64,000 nucleotides of DNA from Bacillus sp. UNC438CL73TsuS30 (lineage in GTDB: Bacteria; Bacillota; Bacilli; Bacillales; Cytobacillaceae): positions 1 through 64,000 of the forward strand of contig NZ_AXVA01000014.1 of assembly GCF_000482325.1 (NCBI RefSeq). Direction: 5' to 3'. Positions 8,427 through 17,323 of this stretch are shown here, one piece after another (the first letter of the stretch is position 1; each line of letters starts with the position of its first letter). A program made the position numbers and the translations under genes. The notes beneath the pieces were generated by a model. It saw only the letters and a program-made list of their open reading frames with translations. It did not search any database and was not told the origin of the DNA.

Positions 8427-9665
8427 TTATTTTGCAATGGAATATGCTGCTTTGTACGCCAATAAGTTCATTTTTTCATTTTCATCATGATAGGAGAAAT
8501 AACTGCCAGGTTTTTTCGTAAAGCCTACTATTTCCTTATTAAGGTTAGTGAGATGATGTTCATGCATTTCTTCTTCCAAAAAGTTTAGTTGCAATGCCTT
8601 CGGGTTTGGCGTCGGATAAATTGATTGAATTTTTTTCAATGATTTTGAATTCGCTTCATAAAAAACAGCAATCCCTATTATGAAAGAATTATCTTTTAGA
8701 TACCGTGTTAAAATTTGAATCGGTGATTCCTTATAAATCAAGGAATACTGAGTAAGAGACAAACTATCGATGAAAAAATCGATTGAATGATGTGCTAGTG
8801 GTAGATGCAAATCACTATTGACGATGTATAAAACCGATAAATCTGGATGAAGTTTTTCAATGCATTGCTTTAATGTTTTAATCGTTTCAAGAGAGTAGCA
8901 CGTAAAAATATAGGATGTATTTTTAGAAAGGGAAGAAAGATATTTTGGCAACATCATCAAAATTTCAATGTTTGTTTCTAGCACTATTTTATTTTCCAGT
9001 TGTTGTAGTGTTAATTCGTTATACATCCATAATTTACTCTTTTCAAGTAAACTTATAAAACCAGGATTCCATCTCTCTACATCAGTCTCATAAATGGAAT
9101 ATTTAAAGGGCGACGACTGCAGGTTGCTTGTAAACAGAATGCCATCTTGAATTTCGGCTAGGTAGCCACAGCTGCAGTGGAGATTCCCTTCAAAGATCTG
9201 ATGCCCCTGTAGGGAAGCATTTTGCAAACTTAATCCACTTTGGCAATACGGACAAGAAAGAATGGGGACAAAAAGTAATGGAACTCCCTTTTTCTCATTA
9301 TCTTGTTCGAAATTTTCACATACCTCTGTATTAATCTTTGTATCAATTGAATGAATGACATCTAAAATTTGATCCTTTTCTTCGATTAACTGGATCTTTT
9401 TTTCAACGAGTAAGTTTCTAAAGTAGCTTGCATCTCCATTATTCCCGTTGTTTGTTAATCGTTTAAGAGATAAGATTTTATGAATTTCTTTTAATGAAAA
9501 ACGATAGAACTTAAGTTCATTAATTAAGGCCATGTCTTCAAGACAGATGGTATTCATCTGATATTGTGTGTTATTTTTTTCTGGAATCAAAAGTCCCTTT
9601 TCAATATAATGTCTTACTGTATCAATCGAAACATTAAAGTGTTTAGCGAACTGTCCAATCTTCAT
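8427..9665 (-). CDS. MerR-family regulator fused to a Zn-ribbon/methyltransferase-like half
   Basis: A 412-residue protein with three parts. Residues 1-70 are a MerR winged helix (MKIGQFAKHFNVSIDTVRHY, then a FSLKEIHKIL element), followed by a coiled-coil linker. Residues 135-180 hold a possible zinc ribbon with Cys138, Cys141, Cys164 and Cys166 and the phrase GYLAEIQDGILFTS, like the ribbon preceding some SAM-dependent methyltransferases (RlmA/Trm112-like). The C-terminal 200 residues look like a degenerate Rossmann methyltransferase without an obvious GxGxG SAM loop. The start is at GGAGGAATCTTT-ATG; an upstream ATG is less likely. The ligand is unknown; the C-terminal half is probably the sensor. 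Confidence 0.7.
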   Translation of the reverse strand: MKIGQFAKHFNVSIDTVRHYIEKGLLIPEKNNTQYQMNTICLEDMALINELKFYRFSLKEIHKILSLKRLTNNGNNGDASYFRNLLVEKKIQLIEEKDQILDVIHSIDTKINTEVCENFEQDNEKKGVPLLFVPILSCPYCQSGLSLQNASLQGHQIFEGNLHCSCGYLAEIQDGILFTSNLQSSPFKYSIYETDVERWNPGFISLLEKSKLWMYNELTLQQLENKIVLETNIEILMMLPKYLSSLSKNTSYIFTCYSLETIKTLKQCIEKLHPDLSVLYIVNSDLHLPLAHHSIDFFIDSLSLTQYSLIYKESPIQILTRYLKDNSFIIGIAVFYEANSKSLKKIQSIYPTPNPKALQLNFLEEEMHEHHLTNLNKEIVGFTKKPGSYFSYHDENEKMNLLAYKAAYSIAK

Positions 9666-9696
9666 AAAGATTCCTCCTGCTTGATTCCGATTAAAC

Positions 9697-9721
9697 AAAA
9701 AATGGTGTTACACCATTTTTT
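9697..9721. promoter_or_regulatory. 25-bp palindrome in the divergent merR / DUF3311 region
   Basis: AAAAAATGGTGT (9697-9708) and ACACCATTTTTT (9710-9721) form a perfect palindrome around one central T, 32 bp upstream of the MerR-family start. It could be the regulator's own operator or a factor-independent terminator; the A and T tracts on both sides allow either. Confidence 0.45.
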
Positions 9722-9758
9722 TATCACAAATCCCTCTAAAATAGCGCTTGCAATTGTG

Positions 9759-9787
9759 TTAACCCTATTTATTAAACTAATTATACA
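9759..9787 (+). promoter_or_regulatory. Candidate promoter of the DUF3311-symporter-amidohydrolase operon
   Basis: TTAACC, 17-bp spacer, TATACA. Moderate fit to sigma-A, 55 bp upstream of the first start codon. Confidence 0.35.
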
Positions 9788-9841
9788 GAAAAGTTAAATT
9801 AATTCGGAATAATGCTTTAAAAAATTTTGAGGGGGTTATTT

Positions 9842-10036
9842 ATGAAGAAAATCTGTATTTTGTTATCGATTATCCCATTTATTGGCTCGTTGACTGTTAT
9901 TAATAAGGTAGAGCCCTATGTCTTAGGGATGCCCTTTGTCATGTTCTGGGCAACCCTATGGCTTGTTCTATCTGCCATCGGTATGGGGATTAGTAATTTA
10001 CTTTACCCAATTGAAGAGGATGGTGAGGAATCATGA
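9842..10036 (+). CDS. DUF3311 small membrane protein (symporter partner)
   Basis: A 64-residue protein with two membrane segments (about residues 5-20 and 30-52) and a short acidic tail. Its length, the P-F-[VM]-x-x-W pattern and coupling to a sodium:solute symporter match DUF3311, the YhjC-like small partner of such transporters. ATG 9842 follows GAGGGGG. Its stop codon overlaps the symporter start (ATGA), so the two are translationally coupled, as in the small/large subunit arrangement of related acetate and pantothenate symporters. Confidence 0.82.
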   Translation: MKKICILLSIIPFIGSLTVINKVEPYVLGMPFVMFWATLWLVLSAIGMGISNLLYPIEEDGEES

Positions 10037-11505
10037 ATGTTTCTCTACTTATTATTTTAGTTTTTCTCGCTTTTTCCATTTATATAGGAATTCGGGCGAA
10101 AAAAGGAAAAGAAATGAATCTAGATCAGTGGGCAGTAGGCGGACGAGCCTTTGGAACGATTTTTGTGTTCCTGTTAATGGCCGGCGAAAACTTTACTACC
10201 TATACTTTCCTTGGGGGAAGTGGTGGGGCATATGGTCTTGGCGGCCCAATGATTTATGTATTTAGTTCGCTTTGCTATATTGTCATGTATTGGTTCTTTC
10301 CTCCTATTTGGAAGTATGCAAAGAAAAACAATATTTTGACCCAATCTGATTTCTTTGTCAGCAAGTATAATAGCACAAAATTAGGTGTTCTTACAGCTGT
10401 TGTAGGAATTATTTCTCTTATTCCATACCTAGTTCTTCAATTTAAAGGGTTAGGGATTATTGTTTCAGAGGCTTCTTACGGGGCGATTTCACCGGCGGTT
10501 GCCATATGGATTGGGGCGGTTTCCGTTTCAATTTATGTAACAGTTTCAGGGATACATGGTTCTGCGTGGACAGCGATTGTAAAGGATATCTTGATGTTAG
10601 TTGTCATTTTAGTTATGTCTATTTACTTACCTTACCATTATTATGGTGGATTTACGCCAATGTTTGAAAAAATTAATGCTGCTAAACCTAACTTTTTAAC
10701 TCTTCCTAAATCCGGTTACGGTTTATCCTGGTATATTTCAACGTGCATCCTTTTTGCCCTTGGTGCATCGATGTGGCCGCATTTGTTTGCTGCTAGTTTA
10801 ACAGCCAAAAATGCACATATTTTGCGACGTAATTCAGCCTTAACGCCACTTTATCAGATTGTCCTAATTCTAGTATTATTTATTGGCTTTGCCGCTGTTC
10901 TAGTAGTTCCCGGATTAAAAGATCCAGATTTAGCCCTATTTGAACTAGCTAAAAAATCATTTGACCCATGGTTTATTGGAATCATTGGAGGGGCCGGATT
11001 ATTAACGGCGCTTGTACCAAGTTCAATGTTATTAATGACTGCATCCACGCTAGTAGCGAAAAATGTGGTCAAAGTTTTGAAACCGGATACAACGGATCAA
11101 CAGATTGCCCGTATTGCCCGCACATTTGTACCAATCCTTGCCCTATTGTCTGTTTATTTTACATTTAGAGGCGGGGAAATGATTTTCATGTTATTAATTA
11201 TGGCCTATGGATTTGTAGCTCAGTTGTTTCCAGCCTTATTTTTTAGCTTATGGAAGAAGAACCCTGTTACATTGCAAGGAGCATTTGCGGGAATCATCGC
11301 TGGTGCCGTAACAGTTGCTTTAATGACTATTACAAATTCTACCATTGCGACATTATTTCCTCACTGGCCACAAGTCATTAAGGACATTGACAGTGGAATT
11401 GTAGCGCTGGGAGTTAACCTGATTGTTACGATAGGAGTTAGCGCTATAACAAGAGTAAAAAATGTTTCAGAAAATCAACTTGAAAATGTGGATGTTAATT
11501 CTTAA
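10033..11505 (+). CDS. Sodium:solute symporter (SSS family)
   Basis: A 490-residue integral membrane protein with about 13 hydrophobic segments. The N-terminal DQWAVGGRAFGTIFVFLLMAGENFTTYTFLG stretch is characteristic of SSS transporters of the YhjB/MctC kind, as is the central ALGASMWPHLFAASLTAK segment. The substrate is probably a small acid or peptide-derived compound; the M20 amidohydrolase encoded 42 bp downstream suggests an acylated amino acid or similar conjugate is imported and then hydrolysed. That link is inference from gene order. Confidence 0.88.
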   Translation: MNVSLLIILVFLAFSIYIGIRAKKGKEMNLDQWAVGGRAFGTIFVFLLMAGENFTTYTFLGGSGGAYGLGGPMIYVFSSLCYIVMYWFFPPIWKYAKKNNILTQSDFFVSKYNSTKLGVLTAVVGIISLIPYLVLQFKGLGIIVSEASYGAISPAVAIWIGAVSVSIYVTVSGIHGSAWTAIVKDILMLVVILVMSIYLPYHYYGGFTPMFEKINAAKPNFLTLPKSGYGLSWYISTCILFALGASMWPHLFAASLTAKNAHILRRNSALTPLYQIVLILVLFIGFAAVLVVPGLKDPDLALFELAKKSFDPWFIGIIGGAGLLTALVPSSMLLMTASTLVAKNVVKVLKPDTTDQQIARIARTFVPILALLSVYFTFRGGEMIFMLLIMAYGFVAQLFPALFFSLWKKNPVTLQGAFAGIIAGAVTVALMTITNSTIATLFPHWPQVIKDIDSGIVALGVNLIVTIGVSAITRVKNVSENQLENVDVNS

Positions 11506-11549
11506 TCATGCTTCACAGTTTAGGTGAAAAGTTAAAGGAGAGAGATAAA

Positions 11550-12728
11550 TTGATAACCAAACAAATTACTATAAAAGATGAAGTGATTACATGGAGAAGG
11601 CATTTACATGAAAATCCAGAACTTTCTTTTAAGGAAGTTCAAACATCTGAATATGTTTATAATCTATTAAAATCTTTTACAGGATTAGAAGTAACAAGAC
11701 CAACAAAAACAAGTGTTTTGGGAGTGCTAAAAGGCGGAAAACAATTGAGAGAAAAACAGCCGACTATTGCTTTTCGTGCAGATATGGATGCACTTCCAAT
11801 TCAAGAGGAAGCGGATATTGAATTTCGATCAAAGAATCCTGGAGTCATGCATGCCTGTGGGCATGATGCACATACCGCTATGCTGTTAGGTGCAGCGAAA
11901 GTCCTTTCTGAAAAGAGAGATGAAATAGCCGGAGAAATCAGATTTATTTTCCAACATGCTGAGGAAATGCCTCCAGGCGGGGCAATCGAGCTTGTTGAAA
12001 AAGGCGTTGTGGATGGCGTTGATTATGCTTTTGCCCTTCATGTCACACCATATGAACAATCCGGTTCGATCTGCATGAGGGAAGGTGTGCTTTGTGCATC
12101 CAATGATGACTTCGAAATAAAGGTCATCGGTTATGGGGGACATGCCTCCACACCTGAATTAACAGTTGACCCGATTGCGGTAGGGGTAGAAATTGCCTCC
12201 AACATTCAACATATTGTATCAAGGAAACTACCAGCCTTACATTCACCGGTTATTTCTATTACAGAATTCCATGGGGGGAGTGCCCTCAATATTATTCCAG
12301 AGACGGCAGAGCTTGGTGGTACCATACGTGCAATCGACCCAGATATCCGTATAAAGGCTAAAAACTATGTCAACCAAATTGTAAAAGGTATTACCGAAGC
12401 ACACGGCGCTCAATATGAAATTGTTTGGCATGAAGGCTATGAAAGTGTGGTAAATGATAAAGAGGCAGTTGAGATTACAAGAGAGGTAGCAAAAGATATT
12501 TTTGGAACAGAAAATGTAATCCAGGTAGAGGAGCCTTTATTTGGCGGAGAAGATTTTTCAGCCATCGCCCAAAAAGTTCCTTCCTCAATGCAATTTATTG
12601 GTGTTCATCATGAAGGTTTTGGTGAAGCCTATCCACTCCATCATCCAAAATTTAAAATCGATGAGTCCGCCTTACTATACGGGGTCGATTATTTTGTAGG
12701 GATTGCAACAAAATTATGTGGTAAGTAA
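11550..12728 (+). CDS. M20-family amidohydrolase (hippurate/N-acyl-amino-acid hydrolase type)
   Basis: A cytoplasmic metal-dependent amidase of about 392 residues. Motifs: WRRHLHENPELSFKE at the N-terminus, FRADMDALP, the metal loop MHACGHDAHTAMLLGAA (Cys and His ligands), HAEEMPPGGA (catalytic/metal Glu pair), the lid-domain GYGGHAS, and GGEDFS with a late HHP for the last ligand. This is the IAL/hippurate hydrolase branch of M20. The ribosome site AAGGAG (11535-11540) points to TTG 11550; an ATG at 11508 has no good ribosome site. Third gene of the DUF3311-symporter operon. Confidence 0.87.
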   Translation: MITKQITIKDEVITWRRHLHENPELSFKEVQTSEYVYNLLKSFTGLEVTRPTKTSVLGVLKGGKQLREKQPTIAFRADMDALPIQEEADIEFRSKNPGVMHACGHDAHTAMLLGAAKVLSEKRDEIAGEIRFIFQHAEEMPPGGAIELVEKGVVDGVDYAFALHVTPYEQSGSICMREGVLCASNDDFEIKVIGYGGHASTPELTVDPIAVGVEIASNIQHIVSRKLPALHSPVISITEFHGGSALNIIPETAELGGTIRAIDPDIRIKAKNYVNQIVKGITEAHGAQYEIVWHEGYESVVNDKEAVEITREVAKDIFGTENVIQVEEPLFGGEDFSAIAQKVPSSMQFIGVHHEGFGEAYPLHHPKFKIDESALLYGVDYFVGIATKLCGK

Positions 12729-12834
12729 AAGAAAAAGGCATGCACCTTAATACAGTTGGATGTGACAGTATTTTCTATTAAAAAAAACAAAATACATTTC
12801 AACGAAGTATTATAAATAAAAGCCGATAAATTGT

Positions 12835-12868
12835 GGGATAAGGACAGGAACCTTGTCCCTATTTTTTT
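12835..12868 (+). terminator. Intrinsic terminator after the amidohydrolase
   Basis: GGGATAAGG (12835-12843) pairs with CCTTGTCCC (12851-12859) with one G-T pair, followed by A and a T7 run. Confidence 0.8.
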
Positions 12869-12923
12869 TATAAATAGTCCGACTCTTTCATGTCTTTCAT
12901 TATAAGTGCATCCATGATAATAC

Positions 12924-12932
12924 TGATATAAT
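12924..12932 (+). promoter_or_regulatory. Extended -10 promoter of the TetM-like gene
   Basis: TGATATAAT is an extended -10 (TGN-TATAAT). No good -35 is visible. It lies 45 bp before the start codon. Confidence 0.5.
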
Positions 12933-12977
12933 GGTTAGGATGATAACTGTAGCGATAGAATAGGAGCACCTCGGAAT

Positions 12978-14924
12978 ATGAACAAAACAATTGGAATTTT
13001 AGCACATGTGGATGCAGGAAAAACCACTTTTTCTGAGCAGCTGCTTTTTCATACAAAAAGTATTAAAAAACTTGGGCGAGTGGACCACCAAGATGCCTTT
13101 CTTGACAGTCATGAGATTGAAAAGCAGCGCGGCATTACCGTTTTTGCTGACCAAGGTATGTTTGAATACGGAAATTCAACCTATTATCTAATTGATACAC
13201 CCGGGCACGTAGATTTTTCCCCAGAAATGGAGCGGGCCATCCAAGTGATGGATTTTGCGATTATCCTGATTAGTGCAGTTGAAGGCATTGAAGGGCATAC
13301 AGAAACGGTTTGGAATCTGCTAAAAAAACACCATGTGCCCACCTTCTTTTTTATTAATAAAATTGATCGTACCGGTGCAAATGTCGAAGAGGTACTTAAG
13401 GAAATTCGCAGTAATTTCACCAAAGATCTTTGTGATATATCAGCATCCTTATCAGATAGAACAATGTCAGAAGAATTGATGGAATTTATCGCCGAGAGGG
13501 ACGAAGAAGTATTTGAGTACTATATGGAAAATGGGTATGAACCAGAATTATGGCTGGAAAAAATGCAATCCATGATTCATTCCGCGGAAATTTATCCTTG
13601 TGCGAGCGGTTCAGCACTGCAGGATATTGGGGTGAAAAACTTCCTGGAAAAGTTTGATTTATTAACGGTTACAGACTTTGATAGCAATACACCACCTTTT
13701 GCAGGCCGGGTTTATAAAGTCCGTTATGATGAAACCGGCACAAGAGTCACTTTTATCAAAGCATTAAGCGGTACGTTAAAGGTACGCGATGGGATTGCAT
13801 GTGGAAATGGTGAGTTGGAGAAGGTAACGCAAATCCGTATGTATAATGGCAGTCTATACCGGCAAATCGACCAAGTTTCTGCAGGCGAGCTTTTTGCAGT
13901 TACCGGTATCACAAATGCTTCTGTTGGTGACGGGATAGGCGCCCTAGAGGAAAAAGCCGTATATGAGATGGTCCCAACACTAAGGTCCAAGGTCGTATTT
14001 GAGCCCGGGGTGAATCCAAAGGAAGCATTAAAATATTTTCTTATGCTGGATGCTGAGGACCCTTCGCTCTATGTAACTTGGGAGGAGCGCCTGCAGGAAA
14101 TTCATCTTCAAGTCATGGGCGCCATTCAATTAGAAGTACTTGAGCAAATCATATTCGAAAGATTTCATTTAAAGATCGCATTTGAACAGCCAGAGATTCT
14201 TTATAAGGAAACAATTGAAAACGAAGTTATTGGGTACGGTCATTTTGAACCACTAAAGCATTATGCCGAAGTGCATTTAAAAATCGAACCTGGAAATCGA
14301 AACAGCGGAATTCTTTATGAAAGCAGCTGCCATACCGACGATTTATCCATTGGCCTGCAAAACCTAGTAGGACAGCACCTAGTTGAACGGGAACATCACG
14401 GTCTCTTAACCGGTTCACCGATTACTGATTTAAAAGTAACGCTCTTAACGGGAAGAGCACATAATAAGCATACTCATGGCGGGGATTTTCGGGAGGCCGT
14501 ATTTCGTGCCTTGAGGCAGGGATTGGAAAAGGCAAATAACATCCTGCTCGAACCTTTTTACCACTTTAAAATTATCGTTACGAGTAATCAAATGGGTCGT
14601 ATCTTATCAGATGTGCAAGCTGCCCATGGCCGGATTGACTCCCCAATGACTCATGGCGATAAAGCCATCTTAACTGGAATCGTTCCTGTTGCGACCTTTA
14701 TGAACTACAGCATGGAACTAGCCTCTTTTACACAAGGGAAAGGGCGAATGAGTCTAACCTTTGCTGGCTATCACCTCTGTCATAATGCAGAGGAGGTAAT
14801 TGAACACATTGGATATGATAAAAATGCTGATCCGGACTATACTTCTTCCTCGATCTTTTGTTCAAAGGGACAAGGCTTTACCGTAAAATGGGATGAAGCC
14901 GAAGGAATGATGCATTGTTTATAA
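12978..14924 (+). CDS. TetM/EF-G-like ribosome-binding GTPase (chromosomal)
   Basis: A 648-residue translation-factor GTPase, the length of Tet(M)/Tet(O). G-domain motifs: AHVDAGKTT (P-loop), RGIT (switch I), DTPGHVDF, and NKIDR. EF-G domains II to V follow. In domain IV the position of the Tet(M) tip motif YSPVS instead reads GRAHNKHTHGGDFREA, so the residues Tet(M) uses against the drug site are not conserved. It could be an intrinsic ribosomal protection protein of a divergent class or a housekeeping EF-G paralogue. It is a single-gene unit with its own promoter and terminator and no sign of recent transfer in codon use or flanks. Confidence 0.8.
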   Translation: MNKTIGILAHVDAGKTTFSEQLLFHTKSIKKLGRVDHQDAFLDSHEIEKQRGITVFADQGMFEYGNSTYYLIDTPGHVDFSPEMERAIQVMDFAIILISAVEGIEGHTETVWNLLKKHHVPTFFFINKIDRTGANVEEVLKEIRSNFTKDLCDISASLSDRTMSEELMEFIAERDEEVFEYYMENGYEPELWLEKMQSMIHSAEIYPCASGSALQDIGVKNFLEKFDLLTVTDFDSNTPPFAGRVYKVRYDETGTRVTFIKALSGTLKVRDGIACGNGELEKVTQIRMYNGSLYRQIDQVSAGELFAVTGITNASVGDGIGALEEKAVYEMVPTLRSKVVFEPGVNPKEALKYFLMLDAEDPSLYVTWEERLQEIHLQVMGAIQLEVLEQIIFERFHLKIAFEQPEILYKETIENEVIGYGHFEPLKHYAEVHLKIEPGNRNSGILYESSCHTDDLSIGLQNLVGQHLVEREHHGLLTGSPITDLKVTLLTGRAHNKHTHGGDFREAVFRALRQGLEKANNILLEPFYHFKIIVTSNQMGRILSDVQAAHGRIDSPMTHGDKAILTGIVPVATFMNYSMELASFTQGKGRMSLTFAGYHLCHNAEEVIEHIGYDKNADPDYTSSSIFCSKGQGFTVKWDEAEGMMHCL

Positions 14925-15000
14925 TTATAATTTTTTCAAAGAGTGCATTCACAAGAAGCCAAAAGTGTTATTTCTAAACACTTAAAATCAGCCAGCCTGT

Positions 15001-15033
15001 AATCTCCATCATCCACGGTGGGGATTATTTTTT
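15001..15033 (+). terminator. Intrinsic terminator after the TetM-like gene
   Basis: AATCTCCA (15001-15008) pairs with TGGGGATT (15019-15026), followed by ATTTTTTG. Confidence 0.75.
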
Positions 15034-15140
15034 GTTTTGACCCATCGCTAAATTTGGGTATTTAATAGAAATGTAAAAAAGTTTTCGATTTCTTAAATCT
15101 TTTTTTAACTCAATTTCGTTACCTTATCGGAGGTGTAGAG

Positions 15141-15707
15141 ATGACCGATTTAGAACTAATTGCTGAGGTGAAGAAGGGCAGCAGGTCTAGCCAAGAAATA
15201 TTGGTGAGGCGACATTATAAGCTGGTCTATAGTTTTCTTTACCGAATGATCGGGGATAAAGAGCTGGCAAAAGATCTGACGCAAGAGACATTTATTAAAC
15301 TCTTAAACAATATAACAAAATTTCAGCCATCCTCCGATTTTAAAAGCTGGCTTTTAACTGTAGCGAGTAATCATGCAAAGGACTTTTTAAAAAGCAAGGC
15401 TCATAAGGAAAGCCAAAATACCTATGAGTTGTATGAAAATGATGATATGAGAACTGTGAAAAGTGTTTCCTCTATATTTGAAAAAAATGAGAAGAGAAAA
15501 GAGATGAAGCGGGCACTTGAGGCGCTTCCTGATTTCCAAAGAGAGGCGATTCTGCTTAAATACTACAATGAAATGAAGATTTCGGAGATTGCCGCAGTGA
15601 CGAATGCGAGCGTTCCAACCGTGAAATCCCGGCTAAAGCAGGGCCTTAAGAAACTCGAACATTACTTGAAACGGGGTGACCTAAATGAACAACATCGAAA
15701 TGGATAA
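15141..15707 (+). CDS. ECF-type RNA polymerase sigma factor
   Basis: A 188-residue group IV sigma factor. Region 2 is seen as FLYRMIGDKELAKDLTQETF (residues 33-52); region 4 as ALEALPDFQREAILLKYY followed by the helix-turn-helix ISEIAAVTNASVPTVKSRL near residues 150-168. It starts a four-gene operon with overlapping genes: a membrane protein, then an ABC ATPase and permease. That resembles the logic of B. subtilis sigY-yxlCDEFG, in which an ECF sigma controls a linked ABC exporter, although the genes themselves are not obviously the same. The next start overlaps by 23 bp. Confidence 0.9.
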   Translation: MTDLELIAEVKKGSRSSQEILVRRHYKLVYSFLYRMIGDKELAKDLTQETFIKLLNNITKFQPSSDFKSWLLTVASNHAKDFLKSKAHKESQNTYELYENDDMRTVKSVSSIFEKNEKRKEMKRALEALPDFQREAILLKYYNEMKISEIAAVTNASVPTVKSRLKQGLKKLEHYLKRGDLNEQHRNG

Positions 15708-16461
15708 GGAAATCAAGGAGTTTCTCGATTCTTATAAAGTCGACTTCCCCGATGTGGAGGAAATGGAGACTTCGATTGAATATATCATGTCTAATGTTAA
15801 CCCGATTGAAACCAGGGCATTGGTTTTTCAAAAACGAGCAAGATCACTGATTGTTAACTGTACACGCGAAATGTTGAATTTTGGCTGGCTATTTTGGGGT
15901 CTTAATGGAATGTTTGTCCTGCTTGGCGTTATCAGCCTTATCCAGTGGAGGGCCAATCCATATATAACAGTATTTACTCTAGCTCCTTTGCCGTTTATTG
16001 TAGGGATATTTGAAATTCTGAAAAGTAAAGATGAAGGGTTAATCGAGCTTGAAATGACCTTAAAATACAATACTCAGCAAATCTTTGTTTCGCGGCTTCT
16101 TGTGGTTGGGGTGTTTAACTTACTGATTAATCTAACCATATCGTTCATTTCCTCCATGGTGAACCCGGATATTATTTATACAAGACTGCTTATGTCTTGG
16201 ACGGTTCCTTTTGTTGTAGTATCAGGTCTTGCCTTTCTTTTTGCCATGAAAACAAAAGGGAATGTGGCAAGTGGAATTATGCTTGCTGTTTGGTTTGCTG
16301 TTTGTTATGGAATGATGCAAGTTGAAGCGGTAAGGGAAATTCTTTTAAATATGAATATCCGGGAAATGATCGGAATTCTTCTAGTTGGAGTATTTCTTTG
16401 GGCATTCCAGATCATGAAAATAAAAAGAATGGAAATGAGAGGGGAAAACTATGAAACTTAA
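15685..16461 (+). CDS. Polytopic membrane protein, candidate anti-sigma factor
   Basis: 258 residues: a hydrophilic acidic N-terminal part (residues 1-65, including KEFLDSYKVDFPDVEEMETS) followed by about six membrane segments. It is translationally coupled to the ECF sigma gene upstream and overlaps the ABC ATPase gene by 11 bp. By position and topology it could hold the sigma factor at the membrane through its cytoplasmic N-terminus. No zinc anti-sigma motif HxxxCxxC is present. I recognise no named family; the anti-sigma role is inference. Confidence 0.6.
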   Translation: MNNIEMDKEIKEFLDSYKVDFPDVEEMETSIEYIMSNVNPIETRALVFQKRARSLIVNCTREMLNFGWLFWGLNGMFVLLGVISLIQWRANPYITVFTLAPLPFIVGIFEILKSKDEGLIELEMTLKYNTQQIFVSRLLVVGVFNLLINLTISFISSMVNPDIIYTRLLMSWTVPFVVVSGLAFLFAMKTKGNVASGIMLAVWFAVCYGMMQVEAVREILLNMNIREMIGILLVGVFLWAFQIMKIKRMEMRGENYET

Positions 16462-17323
16462 AATAAATAACCTATCCAAGGTATTTGGGGATAAACGAGC
16501 GGTAGATGGTGTCAGTGCAGAACTGACAAATGGAGTTTACGGATTTCTGGGGGCCAACGGGTCAGGTAAAACAACCTTGATGAGGATGCTCGCGACCGTA
16601 TCGAGACCGACATCAGGGACGATTACATTTAACGGGGAAGATATCACAAAAATGGGTGACCGCTACCGTGATCTTCTTGGATATCTCCCGCAGCATATCG
16701 GTTATTATAAGAATTTTACCGTTGAAAAATTTCTCTATTATATCGCCAGCCTAAAGGGAATTGAAAAAAATGAGGCGCAGCAAAGAGTAGCGGAGTTACT
16801 TGAGATTGTAAATCTATATGATAAAAGAAAAGTGAAGATGGGGAAATTATCAGGTGGAATGAAGCAGCGTGTCGGTATTGTCCAGGCGCTGCTAAATGAC
16901 CCGAGAATATTGATTGTGGATGAACCGACAGCTGGGCTTGATCCGAAGGAAAGAATTCGTTTCCGTAACCTTCTCGCGAAAATCGCTTATGACCGGATTG
17001 TTCTTTTATCGACCCATATTGTGTCCGACATTGAGTACATTGCAAAGGAAATTCTGATTATGAAAAACGGGCTGCTGATTGAAAAAGATACGCCTCGAAA
17101 TTTATTAGGTCAGATTCAGAATATCGTCTGGAGTGTTCCTGCAGAGGAGGCCGAAATACCATCCTTCCAGGAATCCTTTAAAGTGGGGAATATCGCAAGG
17201 AAACCAGAGGGAATTGAATTAAGAATTATTTCTGAGGAGAAACCGGCCGATGTCGCTGTCAACGTCCCTGTTAATCTAGAAGATCTATATCTCTATTATT
17301 TTGATGAGGGGGTGGGGGCATGA
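16451..17323 (+). CDS. ABC transporter ATP-binding protein
   Basis: 290-residue ABC ATPase: Walker A GANGSGKTT near residue 37, Q-loop LPQHIGYY, signature LSGGMKQR near residue 134, Walker B ILIVDEPTAGLD near residue 154, and switch His in LSTHIVSDIEY. The C-terminal 70 residues form the extra domain seen in drug/peptide exporters of the ABC-2 type. It works with the permease encoded immediately downstream (ATGA overlap), under the linked ECF sigma. The exported substrate is unknown; antimicrobial or envelope-stress relief is a reasonable guess. Confidence 0.88.
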   Translation: MKLKINNLSKVFGDKRAVDGVSAELTNGVYGFLGANGSGKTTLMRMLATVSRPTSGTITFNGEDITKMGDRYRDLLGYLPQHIGYYKNFTVEKFLYYIASLKGIEKNEAQQRVAELLEIVNLYDKRKVKMGKLSGGMKQRVGIVQALLNDPRILIVDEPTAGLDPKERIRFRNLLAKIAYDRIVLLSTHIVSDIEYIAKEILIMKNGLLIEKDTPRNLLGQIQNIVWSVPAEEAEIPSFQESFKVGNIARKPEGIELRIISEEKPADVAVNVPVNLEDLYLYYFDEGVGA

